Positions 26,969-36,993 of a DNA stretch of 64,000 nt are shown here, piece by piece. A model generated the notes under the pieces. The model had not been told where the DNA came from. It did no database searches and saw only the letters and a list, made by a program, of their open reading frames with translations. Source of the stretch: Limnohabitans sp. Rim8 (GTDB lineage: Bacteria > Pseudomonadota > Gammaproteobacteria > Burkholderiales > Burkholderiaceae_C); NCBI RefSeq assembly GCF_945901735.1, contig NZ_CAMDLM010000015.1:1-64000 (forward strand), written 5' to 3'. The number at the start of each line of letters is the position of its first letter. The first letter of the stretch is position 1. Both the position numbers and the translations under genes were made by a program.

Positions 26969-27736
26969 ATGTTTCCTCGCCTTCGCTCCGACATCCAATG
27001 CATCCTTGACCGCGACCCGGCCGCCCGCACCAGGTGGGAGGTGTTGACCTGCTACCCCGGCTTGCACGCCTTGGTGCTGCACCGCCGTGCGCACTGGTGC
27101 TGGAACCATGGCTTCAAGTGGCTGGGGCGCTTCATCTCGCATGTGTCGCGCTGGCTCACGGGCATCGAAATCCACCCCGGTGCGCAGATTGGCGAGCGGG
27201 TGTTTTTTGACCATGGCATGGGCATCGTGATCGGCGAGACGGCCCAAATTGGCGAGGGCTGCACCATTTACCACGGCGTCACTTTGGGCGGCACCTCTTT
27301 GTACAAAGGGGCCAAGCGCCACCCGACTTTGGGCCGCGATGTGGTCATTGGCGCGGGGGCCAAAGTGCTGGGCGGGTTTGAGGTGGGCGATGGGGCCAAG
27401 GTGGGCTCGAACGCGGTGGTGACCAAGCCGGTTCCGGCCGGGGCCACGGCGGTGGGCAACCCGGCCCGCATCATCCAGGCTGAGCAAGATGCCAAGCGCG
27501 AAGAAGTGGCGACCAAAATGGGTTTTTCGGCCTATGGCGTGACCCAAAACGACGACCCGCTGAGCCAGGCCTTGCGCGGTTTGATCGACAACGCCGCAGG
27601 CCAGGAGCATCAAATTGCCATGATCTGGCAAGCCTTGGAGCAGTTGTGTGCCCAGCAGCAGGTGGCCATGCCCGGCGACGCTGCCAAACGCGAGACCTTC
27701 GAGGCGGATAAATTCAACGAGTGGGTGGGCAAGTAA
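26969..27736 (+). CDS. cysE: Serine O-acetyltransferase
   Basis: Left-handed beta-helix acetyltransferase giving O-acetylserine for cysteine synthesis. Hexapeptide repeats run through [54 protein letters not shown] and GSNAVV, and His of FFDHGMG is the catalytic His. The 255-residue form lacks the long N-terminal domain of E. coli CysE and resembles the short EpsC type, with a C-terminal extension of about 50 residues. It lies 11 bases after trmJ. TAGACT at 26955-26960 is a weak possible -10. Confidence 0.93.
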   Translation: MFPRLRSDIQCILDRDPAARTRWEVLTCYPGLHALVLHRRAHWCWNHGFKWLGRFISHVSRWLTGIEIHPGAQIGERVFFDHGMGIVIGETAQIGEGCTIYHGVTLGGTSLYKGAKRHPTLGRDVVIGAGAKVLGGFEVGDGAKVGSNAVVTKPVPAGATAVGNPARIIQAEQDAKREEVATKMGFSAYGVTQNDDPLSQALRGLIDNAAGQEHQIAMIWQALEQLCAQQQVAMPGDAAKRETFEADKFNEWVGK

Positions 27737-27778
27737 TCCCATTGCGCAATGACCACATCGGTCATTTTGGGCAGTCTT

Positions 27779-27916
27779 GTAGGTCGGTGCCTTCAGGTCC
27801 GACATGAACGGTGGTGTTGCGTTGCCGTTTGAAAATGTCGTTTCGCGAGAGGATGGCTGTCGGACCGCAAAGGCCCGACCAACGGGGGATGGCTGTCGGA
27901 ACGTAAATGCCCGACC
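27779..27916. repeat. REP-like palindrome cluster, three units
   Basis: Unit one (27779-27804) starts GTAGGTCGG and ends CCGACA, like the 18.7 kb unit but with a different core. Units two (27858-27880) and three (27894-27916) are tandem relatives in the opposite orientation, each preceded by GATGGC. They occupy the 189-base spacer between convergent cysE and dnaG, which has no other content. Confidence 0.65.
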
Positions 27917-27925
27917 GGGAAAATT

Positions 27926-29989
27926 TCAGGGCGCTGCCTGCAGCGCTGCAGCTGCGGCCATCAGCGCTTTGCGGCGTTCGTGGAGGCTGCGCCAGCGCTG
28001 CTGGGCTTCGGGGTCTTGCCCGGTGCTGGCCTCAGTGAGGGCTTCGGTTTCGAGCTGCTTGAGGCGATCGATCATCAGCAGGGTGAGCAAGCGGCGCAGT
28101 TCCTGGCGGGCTTCTTGCGGGTCGGGTGGGGTGGCGTCTTCGCTGCCGGCCACGGCATTCAGGTTGTCTTGCGCCATCCAGCGGGTGGCGTCGCCTGCAA
28201 AGGGCTGGTCTTGCATGTGCTCGCGCAAGGCGGACCAGCCCACAGCCCCTTGTTCGTGAAACTGTGATTCGAGCCATGCAAACAGCGGGCCGTGCGGCGC
28301 GGGCAGGTCGCACAACATGGCGTGGTCTTCGCCCGCCAGCGATTCCCACAGCGCCATGTTGCCCAGCAGCAGGCGGGCCGCGTGGTCGGCCCGGCTGGCG
28401 GGCACGGTGCGCGGGCCGGTATAAACCGGAGGCTGCTCACGTTTGTACTTGCTGTTGCCAAATTTGCTGCCCGACGTCCAGCTGGGGTTCTTGCTTTTCC
28501 AGTGGCTGTTGCCGTTGGACGGCACGAAAGTGTTGGCACCCGACCAGGCCGGTGGCTCGCCGTAGTGGGGCTCGAAGTGGGTGTATGCGTCATGCCCTGC
28601 ACTGGCGGCCTGGCTGTAGGCCGCGTTGGCCGACTGGGGTGTGTGCGCCGCGGCACTGCGTGCAGCGGGTGCAAAGCGTTGCTCGTTTGCCGCTTGCTGG
28701 CCCCACAGTTTTTCAAGGCCTGCAGTCTCCAGCTGAATCAGTTGCGCCAACTCTGACAGCAGTTGCTGTTTGAGCGCACCCTCGGGCAGCAGCTGCCACA
28801 GCGGGCGGGCTTGGCTCGACAAGCGTGCACGTCCTTCGGCCGTTTGCAAGTCGCAGTCGACGCTGGCCGCGTCGATCAAAAAGCGCGACAGCGGCATGGC
28901 TTGCTTGATTTGTTCGGCAAAAGCTTCTTGACCAAACTCGCGCACATAGCTGTCGGGGTCGTGCTCGGCGGGCAAAAACAAAAACTTGATGCTGCGCACG
29001 TCGGTGGCGTAGGGCAGGGCGCCATCGAGCGCCTTGCGGGCGGCGCGGCGGCCTGCGCCGTCACCGTCAAAGCTGAACACCACCGCGTCGGTGAAGCGGA
29101 ACAGCTTTTGCACATGGTCGGGTGTGCAGGCCGTGCCCAGCGTGGCCACCGCGTTGGCAAAGCCGAGTTGCGCCAAGGCCACCACGTCCATGTAACCTTC
29201 GGTGACCAGCACGTAGCCTGCGCTGTGCAGGGCTTCGCGGGCTTCGTACAGGCCATACAGCTCGCGGCCTTTGTGGAAGACGGGCGTTTCGGGCGAGTTG
29301 AGGTACTTGGGCGTACCCGAGCCAATCACCCGTCCGCCAAAGCCGATGCACTCGCCTTTGATGTTGCGGATCGGGAACATGATCCGGTCCCGAAAACGGT
29401 CGTAGCGCTTGTCGTCCTCTTCGTTCACGATCACCAAGCCGCTTTCAGCCAGCAGCGGGTCGTCGTATTTGGGGAAGATGCTGGCCAGACTGCGCCAGCC
29501 TTCGGGCGCGTAGCCCAGGCCAAAGCGCTTGGCGATTTGGCCTGACAGGCCCCGGCCCTTGAGATACGCCACCGCCCGTGGCGTGATTTTGAGCTGCTCG
29601 CGGTAAGCGTCTCCGGCTTTTTCCAGCACATCGCTCAGGCTGTCTTGCTTGGCTTTTTGGGCTGCCGCTTTGGCGCGGTCTTCGGGCGATTGTTGTTCTT
29701 CGGGCACCACCATGCCGGTTTGCTGGGCCAGGTCTTTCACCGCCTCGATGAAAGTCATGCCCGCGTGCTCCATCAAGAAGCCAATGGCATTGCCATTTTT
29801 GCCGCAGCCAAAGCAGTGGAAAAACTGCTTGGTGGGGCTGACGCTGAAGCTGGGGGATTTTTCGCCATGAAAAGGGCACAGGCCCATGAAGTTGACGCCG
29901 CCTTTCTTGAGCTGCACGTACTTGCCCACGATGTCGACCACGTCGACGCGGGACAGCAACTCCTGGATGAAAGACTGGGGGATGGCCAT
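27926..29989 (-). CDS. dnaG: DNA primase
   Basis: Replication primase of 687 residues. The zinc-binding domain ligands are C38, H41, C59 and C62 (CPFHGEK, FHCFGCGKNG). The TOPRIM core has LVTEGYMDVVAL and VVFSFDGDGAGRRAA with its metal-binding Asp residues. A glycine/asparagine/proline-rich linker lies at about residues 440-520, and the C-terminal DnaB-binding domain follows. The usual rpsU-dnaG-rpoD order is not seen: a REP cluster and convergent cysE follow instead, and an acyl-CoA ligase gene is divergent upstream. Confidence 0.97.
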   Translation of the reverse strand: MAIPQSFIQELLSRVDVVDIVGKYVQLKKGGVNFMGLCPFHGEKSPSFSVSPTKQFFHCFGCGKNGNAIGFLMEHAGMTFIEAVKDLAQQTGMVVPEEQQSPEDRAKAAAQKAKQDSLSDVLEKAGDAYREQLKITPRAVAYLKGRGLSGQIAKRFGLGYAPEGWRSLASIFPKYDDPLLAESGLVIVNEEDDKRYDRFRDRIMFPIRNIKGECIGFGGRVIGSGTPKYLNSPETPVFHKGRELYGLYEAREALHSAGYVLVTEGYMDVVALAQLGFANAVATLGTACTPDHVQKLFRFTDAVVFSFDGDGAGRRAARKALDGALPYATDVRSIKFLFLPAEHDPDSYVREFGQEAFAEQIKQAMPLSRFLIDAASVDCDLQTAEGRARLSSQARPLWQLLPEGALKQQLLSELAQLIQLETAGLEKLWGQQAANEQRFAPAARSAAAHTPQSANAAYSQAASAGHDAYTHFEPHYGEPPAWSGANTFVPSNGNSHWKSKNPSWTSGSKFGNSKYKREQPPVYTGPRTVPASRADHAARLLLGNMALWESLAGEDHAMLCDLPAPHGPLFAWLESQFHEQGAVGWSALREHMQDQPFAGDATRWMAQDNLNAVAGSEDATPPDPQEARQELRRLLTLLMIDRLKQLETEALTEASTGQDPEAQQRWRSLHERRKALMAAAAALQAAP

Positions 29990-30117
29990 AAGAGGGCTAT
30001 TTTCGCCGATTAGGACGGTTCATTCCATGCGGGTTTCGGGGCAAACCAGCATGGATTTCAGCGCTGGGTCAGGCAAACTGTTCAACATCCATCCGTTAGC
30101 CGAAACAGGACCCGCTC

Positions 30118-31776
<1,659 letters not shown>

Positions 31777-31827
31777 TCGTTGAGCGTTAAGCGGTTAAGG
31801 GCTGGCGGCCGGCGTTGAATGCTGCGC

Positions 31828-32376
31828 TCAGGCGATGTCGAACGCGTGGGTGCCAAAGTGGCCTGCACGGCGGTCGGCAAAGTAGTGCTCCAGCGTTTCC
31901 TTCACGGTCCTGAACGCCAATTCGTCCCAAGGGATTTCGTCCTCTTTGAAAAGGCGAGCCTCCATGGTTTCGTGGCCGGGGTCAAACGCGTCGCTGGTCA
32001 GGCGTGCGCGGTAGTACAGGTGCACTTGGCCCACACGCGGCACGCTCATCACCGTCAGCAGGTCTTCCATGATGAACTGCGCGCCCGCCTCTTCGGTGGT
32101 CTCGCGCGCTGCGCCTTCTGAGGTGGACTCGCCCAGCTCCATGAAGCCGGCAGGCAAGGTCCATTTGCCTTTGCGCGGCTCGATGTTGCGTTTGCACAGC
32201 AGCACTTGGTCGCCCCAGTGGGGCACGGTGCCCACCACGTTCAGGGGGTTTTCGTAGTGCACCGTGTGGCAGGCGGTGCAGATGGCGCGCAGCTTGGTGT
32301 CCCCGTCATCGGGCAAGCGGTAGGCCACCGCTGCGCCGCATTGCCGGCAGTGTCGAATGGTGCGGTCAAACATCAT
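31828..32376 (-). CDS. Nudix hydrolase with N-terminal zinc ribbon
   Basis: A 182-residue Nudix protein. An N-terminal zinc ribbon (HCRQCGAAV and ICTACHTVHY) is followed by the Nudix box GFMELGESTSEGAARETTEEAG with the expected Glu residues. This layout resembles NADH pyrophosphatase-like and ADP-ribose hydrolases. The start may be the second ATG, three bases in. It lies alone between convergent and tandem neighbours. Confidence 0.87.
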   Translation of the reverse strand: MMFDRTIRHCRQCGAAVAYRLPDDGDTKLRAICTACHTVHYENPLNVVGTVPHWGDQVLLCKRNIEPRKGKWTLPAGFMELGESTSEGAARETTEEAGAQFIMEDLLTVMSVPRVGQVHLYYRARLTSDAFDPGHETMEARLFKEDEIPWDELAFRTVKETLEHYFADRRAGHFGTHAFDIA

Positions 32377-32436
32377 GAAATGGGCTCGAATTGGGGGTGC
32401 AAAAAAGGCATTGACCCAAGTCTAACCAGTCCGCCA

Positions 32437-32470
32437 TAAAAAAACCTCCAAGGCGCTCAGCCATGGAGGT
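32437..32470 (-). terminator. Intrinsic terminator after dctM
   Basis: Read on the minus strand, ACCTCCA (32470-32464) pairs with TGGAGGT (32450-32444) across a 13-base loop and is followed by a run of T. It lies just past the dctM stop. Confidence 0.8.
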
Positions 32471-32491
32471 CTTTGCTGTGGCACGGCCCGA

Positions 32492-33808
32492 TCAGGTCAG
32501 GTAAGGAATCAAGAACAGCGCGATGCCCGGGAAAAACAGCAGCAGCAAGGTGCGCACGGTATCGCTGATCAAAAACGGCATGATGCCTTTGTAGCTTTCG
32601 CTCAGCGGAACGTCTTTGGCCATGCCATTGACCACATAAACGTTCAGGCCCACAGGCGGTGCCAGCATGCCAAAGCCCACGGTCATCAGCACCATGATGC
32701 CGAACCAGATGGCGGTGTACTCCGGCGTCATGCCGAAGTCGAGTTTCATGATGATGGGGAAAAAGATGGGGATGGTGAGCAGCAGCATGGACAGCTCGTC
32801 CATCACCGCGCCCAGCACCACATACAGCAGCAAGATGCCCGAGACCACCAACAGCGGGGCCAGGTTCATGGACACCACCATTTCGGCCAGTTGAGCGGGC
32901 ACTTGCGTGCGGGCCAGTGCGGCGTTCATGACATCGGCACCCAAGAAGATCATGAAAATCATGGCGCTGCTCAAGGCCGTTGCATGGAAACAGTGCAAAA
33001 ACTTATCCCAGTTCAATTCGCGCTTGAGCAGTGCGGCCACAAACGTGGATGCAGCGCCCACGGCCGCCCCTTCGGTGGGGGTAAAAAAGCCCGCATAAAT
33101 ACCGCCAAACACGATGATGAAGATGGTGGCAATGGGCAAGATGCCTTTGAGCGATTCAAACGTCAGCTTCTCGCGCTCTTCCTGGTCAGGGGCTTGGCCG
33201 GGAACCAGGCGAACGTAAACAGCAATGGCGATCATGTAACCGACCATGGCGATGAGGCCGGGCAGCATGGCCGCAGCAAACAGCTTGGCGATGTTTTGCT
33301 CGGTCAAGATGGCGTAGATCACCAAGGGCACGGAGGGCGGAATCAAAATGCCCAGCGTGCCGCCGGCAGCCAGCGTGCCGGTGGACAGGCGACCGGAATA
33401 ACCGTGGCGCTTCATCTCGGGCAAGGCCACGCCGGTGATGGTGGCCGCCGTGGCCACTGAGGAGCCACAAATGGCGCCAAACGCACCGCAGGCCAGCACA
33501 GCACCCATGGCCAAGCCGCCTTTGAAACGACCCATGACGGCCGCTGCAAACTGAAACAGCGCTTTGCTGATGCCGCCTTGCGTGGCGAAATTGCCCATCA
33601 AGATGAACAGCGGGATCACCGACAGGTCGTAGTTGGCCAAGCGGGCAAAGGCCAAGTTGTTCAAAAAATTCAGAAAAGGCGAGACACCCGACTGCAAAAC
33701 GAAGCCCACGGCCCCTGCCAGAAACATGGCGCCAGCGATCGGCACGCGCAAAACCATGAGCAGCAACATGATGCCGAAAATGAGCAAAGCCAATTGGATG
33801 GGGGTCAT
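32492..33808 (-). CDS. dctM: TRAP transporter large permease (DctM)
   Basis: Integral membrane protein of 438 residues with about twelve hydrophobic segments, the Na+-coupled translocation subunit of a TRAP importer. GNFATQGGISKALF, GAICGSSVATAATI and GTLGILIPPSVPLVIY are classic DctM motifs. The open frame extends upstream as shadow; the ATG at 33808 overlaps the dctQ stop by four bases. It works with DctQ and the DctP binding protein encoded just upstream. Confidence 0.94.
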   Translation of the reverse strand: MTPIQLALLIFGIMLLLMVLRVPIAGAMFLAGAVGFVLQSGVSPFLNFLNNLAFARLANYDLSVIPLFILMGNFATQGGISKALFQFAAAVMGRFKGGLAMGAVLACGAFGAICGSSVATAATITGVALPEMKRHGYSGRLSTGTLAAGGTLGILIPPSVPLVIYAILTEQNIAKLFAAAMLPGLIAMVGYMIAIAVYVRLVPGQAPDQEEREKLTFESLKGILPIATIFIIVFGGIYAGFFTPTEGAAVGAASTFVAALLKRELNWDKFLHCFHATALSSAMIFMIFLGADVMNAALARTQVPAQLAEMVVSMNLAPLLVVSGILLLYVVLGAVMDELSMLLLTIPIFFPIIMKLDFGMTPEYTAIWFGIMVLMTVGFGMLAPPVGLNVYVVNGMAKDVPLSESYKGIMPFLISDTVRTLLLLFFPGIALFLIPYLT

Positions 33809-34293
33809 GTCAAAGCCTTCTGGTGATCCATGGACGAGAGCGTTTGCATGGCGGCGATGACCGCGCTGATGCCAAAAGGAATGCACATGCTGGTGAAGAC
33901 GATCCAGTCGGGGAAACCCAGCAACATGGATGCCCCCATTGTTTCTTTGGCATTGATGGCCGCAGCGCCGCAGCGCCAAGCCAACAAGGAGAAGATGATC
34001 GTCATGAGCAGGTCACCCAAGCGGTCAAGCTTAAAGTGGGTGGCCTCACTGCACTTGGCAGTGAAAAAGTCCACGATGATGTTTTCGCGCTTGAACTGAC
34101 ACAAGGGCATGAACAGGGCAATGGCAGCGCCTGCGCCAACGCCGGTGAGTTCAAAGTCGCCAATCAGGGCGGTGTCAAAAAAGTTCCGCCCGATCAGGCT
34201 GTAACAGGTCATCAGCATCAGGCTGGTGATCACCAGCCCTCCCAATATGCTGCAGAGCCTGGCAAGCCGCTCCAAGGGGTTTGAAAACATCAT
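33805..34293 (-). CDS. dctQ: TRAP transporter small permease (DctQ)
   Basis: A 162-residue membrane protein with four predicted helices. It shows the DctQ pattern YSLIGRNFFDTALIGDFELTGVGAGAAIALFMP in helix 1-2 and the later FPDWIVFTSMCIPFG. It pairs with DctM and overlaps it by four bases. Two adjacent ATGs (34293 and 34290) follow GGAG; the first is chosen. A terminator hairpin separates it from dctP. Confidence 0.9.
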   Translation of the reverse strand: MMFSNPLERLARLCSILGGLVITSLMLMTCYSLIGRNFFDTALIGDFELTGVGAGAAIALFMPLCQFKRENIIVDFFTAKCSEATHFKLDRLGDLLMTIIFSLLAWRCGAAAINAKETMGASMLLGFPDWIVFTSMCIPFGISAVIAAMQTLSSMDHQKALT

Positions 34294-34370
34294 GGTGTGC
34301 TCCGCTGAGCGGGAAAGTGAAAAATCTGTATGGCTGCTTGCGCAGGCGGGGCACAAACCCGCTTTGCATG

Positions 34371-34400
34371 AAAAAAAGAGCAGGGACATCCCTGCTCTTT
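34371..34400 (-). terminator. Intrinsic terminator between dctP and dctQ
   Basis: A perfect 11-base stem, AAAGAGCAGGG (34375-34385) and CCCTGCTCTTT (34390-34400), has an ACAT loop. On the minus strand it is followed by a T run. It lies inside the transporter operon, so it should reduce dctQM relative to dctP. Confidence 0.85.
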
Positions 34401-34419
34401 GTTGGCATCAAAGCGCCAA

Positions 34420-35451
34420 TTACTTGGTGTATTGCTTGATCAGGTCTGATGCGGATTGGAGCATGCCTTTGCCGTCCATGCCCTTGCCGGTCATCTCGGC
34501 CACCCAAGCGTCGTCCAGAGAGTCCGTGGCTTTCTTCCATTTTTCCAGTTCAACTTTGGGGATGATGGTGATTTTCTGGTTGGTCGAAGCTTCAAACACT
34601 TTTTTGCCGACGGCATCGTGGCCTGCTTGGGTCTTGCCCAGGAAGGCTGACAGTTCGCGGCCCGAATTTTTGTCGATGACGGCTTTCAAGTCGGCAGGCA
34701 GCGAATCGTACTTGGCCTTGTTCATGGGCAGCACGAACACGGTGGTGTACAGCGCGTTGTAGCTGCGGTCGGTTTCGGCCGTGAAGTTGGTCAGCTCATT
34801 GACCTTCAGGCTGGGCGCGACTTCGTAAGGAATCACCGCACCGTCAATCACACCTTTAGACAGCGCTTCAGGCACTTGCGGCACAGGCATGGCCACGGGC
34901 GTAGCGCCCATCATCGCGACCATTCTGTTGACTTGGCGTGTGGGAGCGCGCACTTTCAGACCCTTGAGGTCGGCCATGGTGGCCACGGCTTTGTTCTTGG
35001 TGTAAATGTTGCCTGGGCCATGCACGTGGATGGCCAACATCTTCACGTCTTTGAAGTCGTCCTGGGCGTATTTCTGGCCGTAGTCCCAAGCGGCGCGGCT
35101 GGTGGCTTCGGCATTGGTCATCATGAAGGGCAACTCGAATACTTCGAGTTTGGCCAGTTTGGGTGTGAAGGCTTGCAAAGTCCAAGCCACGTCCACCACG
35201 CCATCACGGGCCTGCTCATACAACTGCACGGGTGTGCCGCCCAGTTGCATCGAGGGGAAGATGTCGCACTTCAGGCGGTCTTTGGAGTCGCGTGCAATGT
35301 TTTTGCACCAGTCGCCCAGCATGGTGGTGTGCTGAATGGTTTGTGCGCTTAGAAAGTGGTGCACTTTCAGGGTGATGGTTTGGGCATGCACGCCAAAACC
35401 AATGGCCATCAGGCCTGCGGCCAAGGCCGTTTGTTGTAGGAATTTATTCAT
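34420..35451 (-). CDS. dctP: TRAP transporter substrate-binding protein (DctP)
   Basis: Periplasmic binding protein of 343 residues. The signal peptide MNKFLQQTALAAGLMAIGFG-VHA ends near residue 23. The DctP fold is recognised by LGDWCKNIARDSKDRLKCDIFPSMQLGG and the VRAPTRQVNRMVAMMGATPVAM segment, where the conserved Arg binds a carboxylate. The ligand is probably an organic acid. The ATG at 35451 begins the signal peptide. A TetR-type palindrome lies about 40 bases upstream. Confidence 0.92.
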   Translation of the reverse strand: MNKFLQQTALAAGLMAIGFGVHAQTITLKVHHFLSAQTIQHTTMLGDWCKNIARDSKDRLKCDIFPSMQLGGTPVQLYEQARDGVVDVAWTLQAFTPKLAKLEVFELPFMMTNAEATSRAAWDYGQKYAQDDFKDVKMLAIHVHGPGNIYTKNKAVATMADLKGLKVRAPTRQVNRMVAMMGATPVAMPVPQVPEALSKGVIDGAVIPYEVAPSLKVNELTNFTAETDRSYNALYTTVFVLPMNKAKYDSLPADLKAVIDKNSGRELSAFLGKTQAGHDAVGKKVFEASTNQKITIIPKVELEKWKKATDSLDDAWVAEMTGKGMDGKGMLQSASDLIKQYTK

Positions 35452-35489
35452 TGGCTTGTCTCCATCATGGGTTGAAAAACGGGATGATA

Positions 35490-35509
35490 AACCAACCATG
35501 CGGTCGGTT
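35490..35509. promoter_or_regulatory. TetR-type operator-like palindrome upstream of dctP
   Basis: AACCAACC (35490-35497) and GGTCGGTT (35502-35509) form an eight-base inverted repeat with one mismatch around ATGC. It resembles the ACCGACCGGTCGGT sites of TetR-family repressors that sense CoA esters. No TetR gene is in the window. Confidence 0.45.
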
Positions 35510-35608
35510 AATTAAAAGAATGGCTCCAGTGGTGCTCAGTTTGGGGAGCCCTAAAGCCACCTCTTTGCAATGCACATGAATTATGTTGCAACTTCGTTCG
35601 CCTAGTTC

Positions 35609-35713
35609 AAGGGTTAACCCTTTATTTCAGGGGGGTGTACTTTTGTTGGTTGAACCAAAGTGCTTTTCGTTCTGGGGGTGTGTACTTTTATTGGTTGAAC
35701 CAAAGTGCTTTTC
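35609..35713. repeat. 45-base tandem repeat with palindromes
   Basis: Two copies of a 34-base block (35635-35668 and 35680-35713) differ at one base and repeat at 45 bases. Each contains the palindrome TTGGTTGAACCAA. A 14-base perfect palindrome AAGGGTTAACCCTT (35609-35622) precedes them. They fill the 296-base spacer between dctP and the next gene and look like protein-binding sites. Confidence 0.65.
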
Positions 35714-35747
35714 AGCTGGCCACACTGCGTTTAGGCGACCTTGCAGC

Positions 35748-36443
35748 TCAGGAAATTTTAATTTCTAAGCTGCTCAAGCCTGCCACCTGGCCCAACAGCA
35801 CATCGCCGGCCACCACGGCGGCCACGCCTTCGGGGGTGCCGGTGTAAATCAGGTCGCCGGGTTGCAGTTCCCAAGCGGCGGACAGATGTTCGATGGTTTC
35901 GGCCACGTTCCAAATCAGCTTGGCCACGTTGCTGCGCTGACGGTCCGCGCCGTTGACTTGCAAGCTGATTTCGGCGTTGTTCGCATCACCGGCTTGGGCG
36001 ATGGGGGTGATGGGGCCAATGGGGGCCGAGTGGTCAAAAGCCTTGCCGATGCACCAAGGGCGGCCTTGTTTTTTCATCTCGTTTTGCAGGTCGCGGCGCG
36101 TCATGTCCAGGCCCACGGCATAACCGTAGATGTGCTGCGCCGCGTTGGCCGCCGAAATGTTGCGCCCACCTTGGCCAATGGCCACCACCAGTTCGATCTC
36201 GTGGTGCAGGTTGTGCGTGAGGCTGGGGTAAGGCATGGTGCCGGTCTGGCCCGCTTCGACCACCACCAGACTGTCGGTGGGTTTGAGGAAGAAGAAAGGC
36301 GGCTCGCGCCCTGTAAAGCCCATCTCCTTGGCGTGCTCTTCATAATTGCGGCCAACACAGTAAATGCGGTGCACCGGAAAACGTTCGGGTTGGCCCAGCA
36401 CGGGCACCGAGACCACGGGCATGGGTGAAAATACAAAACTCAT
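35748..36443 (-). CDS. Fumarylacetoacetate hydrolase family protein (fumarylpyruvate hydrolase-like)
   Basis: A 231-residue FAH-fold hydrolase or decarboxylase acting on a beta-diketo acid or related compound. FPVHRIYCVGRNYEEHAKEMG and REPPFFFLKP are close to the fumarylpyruvate hydrolase/YcgM group. HHEIELVVAIG holds the metal-binding Glu residues, and GDLIYTGTPEGVAAV is the C-terminal motif. No gentisate dioxygenase is nearby. The MarR gene is divergent 88 bases away and is its likely regulator. Confidence 0.87.
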   Translation of the reverse strand: MSFVFSPMPVVSVPVLGQPERFPVHRIYCVGRNYEEHAKEMGFTGREPPFFFLKPTDSLVVVEAGQTGTMPYPSLTHNLHHEIELVVAIGQGGRNISAANAAQHIYGYAVGLDMTRRDLQNEMKKQGRPWCIGKAFDHSAPIGPITPIAQAGDANNAEISLQVNGADRQRSNVAKLIWNVAETIEHLSAAWELQPGDLIYTGTPEGVAAVVAGDVLLGQVAGLSSLEIKIS

Positions 36444-36531
36444 GGGATGCTTTCTCAAAAAATGAAAATCAGATGGTAATCGCAATGCCCGAACGCAGGC
36501 GCCTGATGAACCGCTGCAACACGACACGCAC

Positions 36532-36993
36532 ATGATCCACAGCATCGACCTGCAGGCCACGCCGGGTCACCTGATTCGACGGGCCCAGCAAATTGCCGTG
36601 GCCATTTTTGCCGAGCAACTGGCCAGCGCCGGCATCACGCCCGTGCAATTTGCCATCCTGAACGCTTTGCTGGACAGCCCGGGCATTGACCAGGTGAGCC
36701 TGGCCAAGCGGGTGGCCTTTGATCCGGCCACTTCGGGCTCGGTCATTGGGCGGTTGGAAGCCAAGGGCTGGGTGGTGCGCAAGGCCGATCCGGCCGACCG
36801 CAGGCGCAAGCTGTTGGTGGTCACGCCGCAGGGCGTGCAAGCGCTGGCCCAGATCCAAAGCGATGTGGCCCAGGTGCAAGTCAAAATCCTGGCCCCGCTG
36901 ACGCTGCAAGAGCAAAACCAGTTTGTGCATCTGCTCTCGCGCCTGGTGCAAGGCCATCAAGCCGATGGAAGCCCGGCTCAGGCCGAGGTGTAG
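36532..36993 (+). CDS. MarR family transcriptional regulator
   Basis: A 153-residue winged-helix regulator. GITPVQFAILNALLDSPGIDQVSLAKR gives the helix-turn-helix, and VVRKADPADRRRKLLVVTPQG is the wing with the conserved DxRxxxxxLT-type motif. MarR proteins usually repress a divergent gene and release DNA on binding an aromatic ligand; here that gene would encode the FAH-family enzyme. Its 3' end overlaps the convergent monooxygenase gene by 16 bases. Confidence 0.9.
   Translation: MIHSIDLQATPGHLIRRAQQIAVAIFAEQLASAGITPVQFAILNALLDSPGIDQVSLAKRVAFDPATSGSVIGRLEAKGWVVRKADPADRRRKLLVVTPQGVQALAQIQSDVAQVQVKILAPLTLQEQNQFVHLLSRLVQGHQADGSPAQAEV

Noticed and set aside
35583..35768. A 61-codon frame with a repeated peptide
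   Set aside because: The peptide repetition comes only from the 45-base DNA repeat, with no ribosome-binding site. It also overlaps the end of the FAH-type gene.
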